From a virus, in the IMG/VR virus record IMGVR_UViG_3300037264_002859, positions 1 to 37,240 of that record: DNA of 37,240 nt; one strand, 5' to 3'. The notes beneath the pieces were generated by a model. The model was not told where the DNA came from and did no database searches. It worked only from the letters and a program-made list of their open reading frames with translations. The translations under genes were made by a program, and so were the position numbers. Numbering within the stretch: the stretch's first letter is position 1; every line of letters starts with the position of its first letter. Positions 12,724 through 18,188 of this stretch are shown here, one piece after another.

Positions 12724-13731
12724 ATGACGGCTTATAAAATCGTTGGCTGGGGCAAGTATTACGAGAACAACCGAACTCGAGAACTCAAGAGAATGGCCTG
12801 GGTCCCGATGCCGAATAAGTTTGATGGCGATGGCTACACCTATCTTGTTGATGGGCCAACCGGGGCCGCCTGTTTTGGTGCCTGGTGTGCCCTGGTAGAA
12901 GTCGCATCAAGGTGCGACGTACGCGGCACCCTCCTGCGGACCGGGGGTGCACCCCATGATAGTGAGAGCTTGTCGAGGATAACGAGACTTCCGGAAAAGA
13001 TATGGAATGAGGTATTACCAATTCTCGTATCTATCGGCTGGATAGAGAGATACGAAATCCCGCAGGAAGGTGCGGGAATCCCGCAGGAAGGTGCGGGAAT
13101 CCCGCAGGAAGGTGCGGGAATCCCGCAGGAAGGTGCGACCGCAGTGCGCCCAGCGCCGCACCCTTCTGCCATGGAACGGAACGGAACGGAACGGAACGGA
13201 AAGAATAATAGGCGCACAAGGGTGCGCCCACAAATTACTGCTCCGGGAACTAGTGAGGCGGTGGAAGAAAAAGACGACGACCCCTTCGACGAGAAGCAGG
13301 CGCCGGAGGTGGTCGCTCCCACGGAGCCGCCTGTCCCCATGCCCGCCGCCGAAGAGACGCTGAAGGCGCGCATCGCCGAGGGGGAGAAATCCGGTGATCT
13401 GGCGGCAGTTCTTATGGCGGGCCTGGAGCTAATGAACGGCCATCCCTTCCCGTCCTATCCAAAGGAGTGGAAGGCGGCGCACCAGGTCGAGGAGAAGATC
13501 CGGCGAGTCGGCAAAGGCGAACACCCGCTTGGTTTTCTGCGGGGACTGTTACAGGTCTATCTGGCGAAACGGAAAACATCGAAGCAGGAATATTGGCGCG
13601 ACGCCCTACTATCGCCCTCGGCGATCAACGTGCGCTTCGACCAAATCCTGGGCAGCGTCCAGAAGATTGCCTCGGATGCCCAAGGCGCGCAGATCGTTTC
13701 CGACTTTTTGAAAGAGAGGCAAGCGCGATGA
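12724..13731 (+). CDS. Replication initiator / replisome organiser (O-like)
   Basis: 335 residues from ATG 12724 (SD GGAGGGG). The N-terminal ~110 residues read as a replisome-organiser winged helix: 'WGKYYENNRTRELKRMAWVPMPNKFDGDGYTYLV', 'AACFGAWCALVEVASRCDVRGTLLR', 'SLSRITRLPEKIWNEVLPILVSIGWIE'. A low-complexity linker follows, with four IPQEGAG heptapeptides and an ERNGT run, both produced by DNA repeats. The C-terminal ~120 residues are helical and contain 'SYPKEWKAAHQVEEKIRR' and 'QEYWRDALLSPSAINVRFDQILG', typical of the C-terminal part of such proteins. By analogy with lambda O it should bind the iterons inside its own gene and recruit the helicase machinery. Confidence 0.7.
   Translation: MTAYKIVGWGKYYENNRTRELKRMAWVPMPNKFDGDGYTYLVDGPTGAACFGAWCALVEVASRCDVRGTLLRTGGAPHDSESLSRITRLPEKIWNEVLPILVSIGWIERYEIPQEGAGIPQEGAGIPQEGAGIPQEGATAVRPAPHPSAMERNGTERNGKNNRRTRVRPQITAPGTSEAVEEKDDDPFDEKQAPEVVAPTEPPVPMPAAEETLKARIAEGEKSGDLAAVLMAGLELMNGHPFPSYPKEWKAAHQVEEKIRRVGKGEHPLGFLRGLLQVYLAKRKTSKQEYWRDALLSPSAINVRFDQILGSVQKIASDAQGAQIVSDFLKERQAR
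13057..13140 (+). repeat. Four 21-bp iterons
   Basis: Units at 13057-13077, 13078-13098, 13099-13119 and 13120-13140; the last differs only in its final bases. Each contains the dyad CCCGCA-GGAAGG-TGCGGG. They encode IPQEGAG in the initiator linker. Confidence 0.9.
13173..13202 (+). repeat. GGAAC pentamer run within the initiator gene
   Basis: Five exact GGAAC units (13173-13197) then GGAAA. The strand is almost all purine plus C and leads into AT-rich DNA. Five is not a multiple of three, so gain or loss of one unit would shift the initiator frame. Confidence 0.9.
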
Positions 13732-14039
13732 AAGCGCAGGAGTTCATGAAGGGGCTTGAGTCGGTATTCGGCGAATACCGGCCTGGCATGCGGGCACTCG
13801 TCCAGGACTGGGCTCTAAAGCAACGATCCGAATTCCTGGGCGCTGTGGCGGGCGAGTTATTCGCCACGCATGATGCCTACTGGTCGCCGACGCTTGCTAT
13901 GATTCTGCGGGTCTCCCGTGAAATCATCGCCCGACCTCCGCGGCTCCTCAGCCTTCCGGAGCCGGCGTTGACCAGCGAGGAATACCAGATCGGGGCGGCG
14001 CTGCTTGCGAAACTAAAAGATCTGGTGCTGAAAAAGTAG
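13728..14039 (+). CDS. Small helical protein after the initiator (loader-position gene)
   Basis: 103 residues; ATGA overlap with the initiator stop. Entirely helical in appearance: 'MKAQEFMKGLESVFGEYRPGMRALVQDWALKQRSEFLGAVAGELF', then 'AYWSPTLAMILRVSREI' and a C-terminal helix. Position directly after the O-like gene is where lambda P-type helicase loaders sit, but at 103 residues it lacks an ATPase domain and I do not recognise a loader family. Functionally unassigned; a replication accessory role is inferred from the operon. Confidence 0.55.
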   Translation: MKAQEFMKGLESVFGEYRPGMRALVQDWALKQRSEFLGAVAGELFATHDAYWSPTLAMILRVSREIIARPPRLLSLPEPALTSEEYQIGAALLAKLKDLVLKK

Positions 14040-14138
14040 ATGCCGTCACGAGGTCCGCGGGTCCGCGAGATAAGAGTAGATCAGGTTTCTGAAAACGCGC
14101 AGCCTCCTCCAGCGGGAGAGTTGCCGGCGTTTGGGTGA
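14040..14138 (+). CDS. Possible 32-residue ORF
   Basis: The ATG directly follows the stop of the preceding gene (TAGATG) and the frame encodes 32 residues, starting MPSRGPRVREIRVDQ. No SD other than what coupling would supply. It may be a small coupled peptide or simply noncoding sequence before the peptidase gene. Confidence 0.25.
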   Translation: MPSRGPRVREIRVDQVSENAQPPPAGELPAFG

Positions 14139-14152
14139 ACGAGGAGGAGAGT

Positions 14153-14704
14153 ATGAGCAGACCGATGGATCCGTTTCACTTTTTCGCCATTCTCGCGATC
14201 GTGGTGACGCTGCTCGCCGGCGTTGCCTGCTTCGTCTACCCGCTACAGCCGCCGGTGCGCGGATACACCGTCTCCAGTCCTCCGGGCTGGCGCGTGAATC
14301 CGATGGGCGGCGGCGAGGAAGGCCTGCACCGGGGTATCGACATACCGGGAGAAATCGGGACACCGATCTTGGCGACGGGTTCCGGTGTGGTGCTCGCCAC
14401 GTGGCCCGTGCCGGGGACGCCCGTACCCGGGAAGAAGGGCGCGTACTACCAGGGCTGGGGCGCGTTGGGTGCTGCGATCATCATCGACCACGGCGGGGGC
14501 CTTTGGACGATTTATGGGCATCTGTCACGGATTGACGTGCGGCAGGGCCAGCGCGTGGAGACGGGAAAGCAGATCGGGCTTATGGGCATGACGGGGAAAT
14601 GTACGGGACCGCACCTACATTGGGAATTGGTGCTCGATCCGCGCCTATTGTTTCCGCCACCTGTGGGCATCGCGGACAGAGCGCGGAAAGAGCTGCCGCG
14701 GTGA
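14153..14704 (+). CDS. Membrane-anchored M23 (LytM-type) peptidase
   Basis: 183 residues from ATG 14153 (SD GAGGAGG). Residues 10-31 form a single hydrophobic signal-anchor. The catalytic domain shows the full zinc set: His59 and Asp63 in 'HRGID', His123 in 'YGHLS', and His154-x-His156 in 'PHLHWEL'. M23 enzymes cut the peptide bridges of peptidoglycan. The TM segment would place the domain outside the cytoplasmic membrane. It sits in the early/replication operon, far from the lysis cluster at 35-37 kb, which is unusual for an endolysin. It might be a second lysin or an envelope-modifying function. Confidence 0.85.
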   Translation: MSRPMDPFHFFAILAIVVTLLAGVACFVYPLQPPVRGYTVSSPPGWRVNPMGGGEEGLHRGIDIPGEIGTPILATGSGVVLATWPVPGTPVPGKKGAYYQGWGALGAAIIIDHGGGLWTIYGHLSRIDVRQGQRVETGKQIGLMGMTGKCTGPHLHWELVLDPRLLFPPPVGIADRARKELPR

Positions 14705-14744
14705 CGGCGCCGGTCGAGCGGGGCGGTCCGGTGAAGGAGGGCAC

Positions 14745-14993
14745 ATGAGCGGACAGAACAGGAAGTGGGCGGAGCGAGTGTGGGACGCCTCGTGGGCCGC
14801 AATCCACGACGAGCAACATTCAACGATTTTCATACGGCGCAGGACGAAGGCTATTACCATCATCGCCGCCGCCTTGGCTCACGCGCGGCGAGAGGACTAT
14901 CGGGAGGGCTATCGGGAGGGCATGGAGGAAGGATTGAGGCAGGCCGCCCGCCTGCGGGCGAAGGAGGAAAGCCATGAACCTAATAAATGCTGA
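14745..14993 (+). CDS. Hypothetical small early protein
   Basis: 82 residues, SD GAAGGAGG 5 nt before the ATG. Basic and helical; contains 'REDYREGYREGMEEGLRQAARL', a charged amphipathic repeat of the type found in coiled coils. No known domain recognised. Overlaps the next gene by 20 nt. Confidence 0.5.
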   Translation: MSGQNRKWAERVWDASWAAIHDEQHSTIFIRRRTKAITIIAAALAHARREDYREGYREGMEEGLRQAARLRAKEESHEPNKC

Positions 14994-15519
14994 GCATCAA
15001 AAGAGGCTGGATCTAATAAAGCAGGAATCTTGGGGACCGAAAGACGGAGACAAGGACTGGCTCATCGCCCGGCTTGAGGCCGAGCCCGAAGAAGAACTGC
15101 GCCTCAGCGTGCTGGCCACGCGCTACAACGATGAGCGCATAGCCGCCGAGCTTGCATATGAAGGCGCAATAGATAAGGCAACAGAGTTCGAGGGCAAGTG
15201 GAAAGCCGCCGAGGCCCGCGCCGAGGATCTGGAGGCCCTTTTCCGCCTGCAACGAACGCGGATGACCGAGGCGACAAAAGTCTGGCGCGAGACTACCCAT
15301 CAGCATGATGTGTCACCCGATCTCGGCGATCTGCTGGCGTGGCTACTCTCTGCACGTGAGGCGCTGACAAAGGCGGTTGTATTGCTCGCCGTGCCCTACG
15401 AGGGGTTGCTTTTGGATAGTGAGTCTCGCCGCTGGATTGCCCCCGCCCTATGGGCCGCCATTGAAGAAGGAGTGAAGGCGGCGCGGCCCGCCCTGCCCGC
15501 CGCCGGGGGTGGGGCGTGA
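14974..15519 (+). CDS. Hypothetical coiled-coil protein ending in AGGGA
   Basis: 181 residues, SD AAGGAGG. The first 110 residues are acidic and helical (DWLIARLEAEPEEELRLS..., KWKAAEARAEDLEALFRLQ) and probably form a coiled coil. The rest has a Leu/Ala-rich helix. Its last five codons (AGGGA) lie in a 21-bp sequence that recurs at the end of the next gene. The stop overlaps the GTG of the next gene. Function unknown. Confidence 0.55.
   Translation: MNLINAEHQKRLDLIKQESWGPKDGDKDWLIARLEAEPEEELRLSVLATRYNDERIAAELAYEGAIDKATEFEGKWKAAEARAEDLEALFRLQRTRMTEATKVWRETTHQHDVSPDLGDLLAWLLSAREALTKAVVLLAVPYEGLLLDSESRRWIAPALWAAIEEGVKAARPALPAAGGGA
15499..15519 (+). repeat. Gene-junction repeat, copy 1
   Basis: 21 bp, identical to copy 2 at 16014-16034, ending in GCCGGGGGTGGGGCGTGA. 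It encodes AGGGA plus the stop of one gene and, through GTGA, supplies the start of the next. Confidence 0.9.
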
Positions 15520-16034
15520 GGGACACACATGCCGATCTCGTGAGCCGTGCGCGTAGCTGGCTGCTGCGGCCGCGCCCGAATCGCGGATCGTGTACGCTTG
15601 TGCTCACCGAGTTATCAACTGGCAGCGGCGAAATCCCCGACGCTGTTGGCTGGTGGGGCATCGCGTCGTACCTCGTGGAGTGTAAGGCGTCTCTTGAGGA
15701 CTTTAAGGCCGACGCAAAAAAATCCAGAAGCCGTGCACCGTGGCTTGGCGTGGGTATGTATCGCTATTACCTCGTGCCCGAGGGCTTAATAGATCGTCAG
15801 CAAATTCCGCATGACTGGGGATTGCTCTATGCGATACGGCGCTCATCGGTACGCGTGGTGGCCGAAGCCACGCCGCAAATGGAAAACGCCTATGCGGCCG
15901 TTGACGCCTTGCTGTCAACACTGAGACGCCTGAGTTATCAACGCGATGGTCACGTAAGCACGAAGTTCTACCGATTCCCCACGCAGAATAAGGCCACGAT
16001 ATCTATCATCCAGGCCGCCGGGGGTGGGGCGTGA
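15516..16034 (+). CDS. PD-(D/E)XK nuclease-like (MmcB-type) phage protein
   Basis: 172 residues, GTG start overlapping the previous stop. The nuclease-like core is visible: 'LVLTELSTGSGEIPDAVGWW' (Asp42 and a preceding Glu), then 'SYLVECKASLEDFKAD' with Glu55-x-Lys57, followed by 'GVGMYRYYLVPEGLI' and 'WGLLYAI'. This order fits the phage/prophage proteins related to MmcB-like endonucleases of the PD-(D/E)XK superfamily. A DNA repair or processing role in the early operon is plausible. The C-terminal AGGGA is encoded by the junction repeat and is probably not part of the family. Confidence 0.6.
   Translation: MRDTHADLVSRARSWLLRPRPNRGSCTLVLTELSTGSGEIPDAVGWWGIASYLVECKASLEDFKADAKKSRSRAPWLGVGMYRYYLVPEGLIDRQQIPHDWGLLYAIRRSSVRVVAEATPQMENAYAAVDALLSTLRRLSYQRDGHVSTKFYRFPTQNKATISIIQAAGGGA
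16014..16034 (+). repeat. Gene-junction repeat, copy 2
   Basis: Exact 21-bp copy of 15499-15519, again with the stop/start overlap GTGA. Confidence 0.9.
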
Positions 16035-16693
16035 TTGCGGCGCTCTATGTCCAGCGCGGCGGGGTGTACTACGGTCTGCCCGATGTGGACCCCTGGGACG
16101 AGTCCAGGGATGCGCGGCTGTACGCGGGCCCATGGCCGGTGGTGGCGCATCCGCCGTGCGCGCGGTGGGGGAAGTACTGGAGCGGCGGACCATCGGCCCC
16201 GAGGAAATATCAGAAGGGCGATGATGGCGGCTGTTTCGCGACGGCTCTTGGGGCAGTGCAGAAATGGGGCGGGGTCATAGAGCATCCTGCCGGCAGCTAT
16301 GCCTGGGTAGCATTCGGCTTGGGTCGGCCCCCTTCGGGAGGCAGCTGGGTGCGAACGTTGGGCTTTAGTTCGTTCTGCGGTGGATGGACTTGTTGCGTAG
16401 ATCAAGGACAGTACGGACACCGGGCGCAAAAAAGAACATGGCTTTACGCTTGCGGATTCACTCCTTTGCCCCTGCGATGGGGGCCGGCAACGGGAAAGAT
16501 AAAACTCGATGATGGATTCCATTCGACAGCACAACGCAGGCGGGCGATCGCGAACGGATATATTCCGGTGGTAAGAATGAGCGACAAGGAGAGGAAGGCC
16601 ACGCCGCCAGAGTTCCGCGACTTACTGTTGGACATGGCGCGTCTCGCCGGGGGTGGGGCGCTGCGCGGGGGGAGTGGATCGAGAAGGCCATAA
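16031..16693 (+). CDS. Conserved phage protein with a methyltransferase-like PC motif
   Basis: 220 residues, GTG start overlapping the previous stop. It contains 'GLPDVDPWDESRDARLYAGPWPVVAHPPCARW' near the N-terminus, then 'GGVIEHPAGSYAWVAFGL' and 'QGQYGHRAQKRTWLYACG'. From memory this is a widespread phage family. The PPC-x-x-W element resembles motif IV and 'EHPAGS' the ENV region of cytosine-C5 methyltransferases, but the N-terminal AdoMet-binding FxGxG motif is absent. It may be a reduced or catalytically different relative. The last ~13 codons follow a third junction repeat and may be an extension caused by loss of the original stop. Confidence 0.5.
   Translation: MIAALYVQRGGVYYGLPDVDPWDESRDARLYAGPWPVVAHPPCARWGKYWSGGPSAPRKYQKGDDGGCFATALGAVQKWGGVIEHPAGSYAWVAFGLGRPPSGGSWVRTLGFSSFCGGWTCCVDQGQYGHRAQKRTWLYACGFTPLPLRWGPATGKIKLDDGFHSTAQRRRAIANGYIPVVRMSDKERKATPPEFRDLLLDMARLAGGGALRGGSGSRRP
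16645..16660 (+). repeat. Gene-junction repeat, copy 3 (degenerate)
   Basis: 16 bp (CGCCGGGGGTGGGGCG) shared with copies 1 and 2. Here one extra C follows, so the TGA stop is not in frame and translation continues to 16693. Confidence 0.8.
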
Positions 16694-16709
16694 AAGTTGA
16701 GCGGGGGAG

Positions 16710-17060
16710 ATGATTGCTTTCTGGTCAGGCAAAGCGGTTAGCGCAAACCGTCGACTTGAACCTGGCGCGGACCGCTGGCATACGAGTGATGAGTATCGCG
16801 CCTTCAAGGATTCGCTTGCTTGGACGTTGAAGGCGCACGCGGAATGCTTCAGCGGCCCGGTAAGCGTGCGTCTGTTCGTCGTCCTTATCGCGCAGATGGA
16901 CACCGACGCGATCATCAAGCCGTGCCTGGATGCGCTGCAGCTTGCCGGTGTAGTGGATAACGACCGGCAGGTCCGGCATATCTGCGTGCACCGCGAGGAC
17001 AGAAAGAAGGGAGAGACGGAGGATCGAATCGGATTCTATGTGACGGAAGCAGCGAGATGA
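16710..17060 (+). CDS. rusA: RusA-family Holliday junction resolvase
   Basis: 116 residues, ATG 16710 preceded by GGGGGAG. RusA dimers cut four-way DNA junctions at replication/recombination intermediates. Catalytic acids and lysine are visible: Asp64-x-Asp66 in 'MDTDAIIK', Lys70, Asp74, and Asp83/Asp85 in 'AGVVDNDRQV'. The basic 'ANRR' near residue 13 matches the N-terminal strand of the family. The usual Asn after the second Asp is Ala67. It is the last early gene; a structured leader follows. Confidence 0.85.
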   Translation: MIAFWSGKAVSANRRLEPGADRWHTSDEYRAFKDSLAWTLKAHAECFSGPVSVRLFVVLIAQMDTDAIIKPCLDALQLAGVVDNDRQVRHICVHREDRKKGETEDRIGFYVTEAAR

Positions 17061-17080
17061 GGTTAAAATATGCGGCGCTA

Positions 17081-17109
17081 TTGACATCCGGGTCACGATA
17101 GCTTAAGTT
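17081..17109 (+). promoter_or_regulatory. Candidate late promoter
   Basis: Perfect -35 TTGACA (17081-17086), a 17-nt spacer, and a weak -10 TAAGTT (17104-17109). The predicted start at about 17116 lies just before the long stem-loop, so the primary product would be a short RNA of about 85 nt. Confidence 0.45.
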
Positions 17110-17115
17110 TGGCAT

Positions 17116-17201
17116 AACGGAGTGCGGGTAGTCGTCGATGTGCCTCTTCGGCCGTAAAGGCCGGCTGGGGAGCTGCAGCGGCGGCTACCCGCGTTTTTTT
17201 T
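17116..17201 (+). terminator. Structured leader RNA ending in an intrinsic terminator
   Basis: The 14-nt arm 17124-17137 pairs with 17179-17192 (12 Watson-Crick and 2 G-U pairs), followed by eight T (17194-17201). The 41-nt loop holds an inner hairpin, GGCC-GTAAA-GGCC extended by C-G (17149-17163). The structure separates the early operon from the packaging/late operon. It could be a plain terminator, or a 6S-type RNA target of an antiterminator. Confidence 0.8.
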
Positions 17202-17231
17202 GTCCGCGCCTATGGCGCACGGAGGGGAACT

Positions 17232-17270
17232 ATGATACTTGGCTTCCTGGGCTGGTCTTGGCGGAAGTAG
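17232..17270 (+). CDS. 12-codon leader ORF before the HNH gene
   Basis: ATG 17232 follows a strong SD GGAGGGG by 4 nt and encodes MILGFLGWSWRK. The TAG lies 4 nt before the HNH start, whose own SD is poor (GGAAG within the leader ORF). This is the arrangement of a coupling or regulatory leader peptide. Too short for any homology statement. Confidence 0.4.
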   Translation: MILGFLGWSWRK

Positions 17271-17274
17271 CCGG

Positions 17275-17694
17275 ATGCCTTACGTCGCGCCTTCGCCGTG
17301 CCGCTGGCCCGGCTGCCCGGAGCTCGTCCACGGGACGTACTGCGCCGCGCACCGCACGCCGCGGATCTATGACCAGAAGCGCCCATCTTCCACAGCCCGT
17401 GGCTACGGTCCCAGATGGCGCGCCTGCCGCGCGCAGTACATCAAGGAGCATCCGCTCTGCGTCAACTTCATCCGCTGCAGCGGTCTGACAACCGTGGTCG
17501 ATCACATCAAGCCAGTCAGTCAGGGCGGCGACTTCTGGGACCCGAAGAACCATCAGCCGATGTGCGAGCCGTGCCACAACTCCAAGACGGCGCGGGAAGA
17601 TATGGGCTTCGGCAATACCCCCCGGTCATGTATGACAGCACGCCAGCAAAACCATGGTATGGCTATTGAATACGCTCGACCAGCAAAGACGTGA
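17275..17694 (+). CDS. HNH endonuclease (packaging-associated)
   Basis: 139 residues from ATG 17275; a TTG start at 17239 would need a poorer site. N-terminal Cys9, Cys14, Cys23 and His26 form a likely zinc knuckle. The HNH domain reads 'VVDHIKPVSQGGDFWDPKNHQPMCEPCHNSK' with Asp76-His77, Asn92, His101 and zinc Cys97/Cys100. Many HK97-type phages carry such an HNH protein directly before the terminase genes, where it stimulates the terminase's cos cleavage (family knowledge). Here it is 11 bp from the TerS gene, consistent with that role. Confidence 0.85.
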   Translation: MPYVAPSPCRWPGCPELVHGTYCAAHRTPRIYDQKRPSSTARGYGPRWRACRAQYIKEHPLCVNFIRCSGLTTVVDHIKPVSQGGDFWDPKNHQPMCEPCHNSKTAREDMGFGNTPRSCMTARQQNHGMAIEYARPAKT

Positions 17695-17705
17695 GAGGTT
17701 AGCCG

Positions 17706-18188
17706 ATGGGCAAGGGCGGACACAACCAAAAACCAACCCAGTTGAAGATCCTCCAGGGCACTTTCCGCAGGCATCGCGCCAAGAAGGGCGAGCCCAAGCC
17801 CGCGCCGGTGACCGCGGTGCCGAAGCCGCCGCGGCACTTGAACGGGTTCGGCAAGTGGATGTGGCGGAGGATCGCGCCGGAGCTCGTGGAGAAGCAGATC
17901 TTGACCGTACTGGACCTGCAGGCGCTGGAGATCCTCTGCGACGCCTACGGCTTCTATCGGGCAGCCCGCGCGGCGATGTTGCGGAAGGGGCGCACCTTGC
18001 AGCAGTACCTTTCGGACCGGAACTCACAGACGACGCCCGAGGCGACGATGATGCGTCAGTGCTGGAACACGTTCAAGGGCTTCATGGCCGAGTTCGGCCT
18101 CTCGCCCTCTTCGAGGGCAAAGCTGGACATCCCGACCCCGAAGGGAAAAGAGCAGGACCCGATGGAGGAGCTGCTGAATGAAAGTTAG
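17706..18188 (+). CDS. terS: Terminase small subunit, P27 family
   Basis: 160 residues; SD-like GAGAGG. The N-terminal 'NQKPTQLKILQGTFRRHR' is the hallmark of P27-type small terminases, and is followed by 'PKPPRHLNGFGKWMWRRIAPEL...LTVLDLQALEILCDAYGFY', the usual helical body. It recognises the packaging site and delivers DNA to the large subunit. The C-terminus overlaps the terL start by 11 nt, and the terL SD (GGAGG) lies within its last codons. Confidence 0.9.
   Translation: MGKGGHNQKPTQLKILQGTFRRHRAKKGEPKPAPVTAVPKPPRHLNGFGKWMWRRIAPELVEKQILTVLDLQALEILCDAYGFYRAARAAMLRKGRTLQQYLSDRNSQTTPEATMMRQCWNTFKGFMAEFGLSPSSRAKLDIPTPKGKEQDPMEELLNES

Larger units (their letters stand above)
12901..13228. 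other. Candidate intragenic replication origin
   Basis: Inside the initiator gene lie: a dyad GTCGCA-TCAAGG-TGCGAC (12901-12918), a perfect 12-bp palindrome GGGGTGCACCCC (12944-12955), four tandem 21-bp iterons (13057-13140), a purine-only-on-one-strand-rich pentamer run ending in AAAGAATAATA (13173-13210), and a dyad GGCGCAC-AAGG-GTGCGCC (13211-13228). The iterons and the 12901 dyad share CGCA-N2-AAGG-TGCG. Iterons plus an adjacent easily melted tract within the initiator gene is the arrangement of lambda ori. Confidence 0.6.

Noticed and set aside
13057-13140. CRISPR array
   Set aside because: The 21-bp units are directly adjacent, with no spacers, and lie in a coding frame. No cas genes.
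17138-17488. 116-codon frame starting within the late leader hairpin
   Set aside because: It starts in the terminator loop, lacks an SD and overlaps the well-supported HNH gene in another frame.
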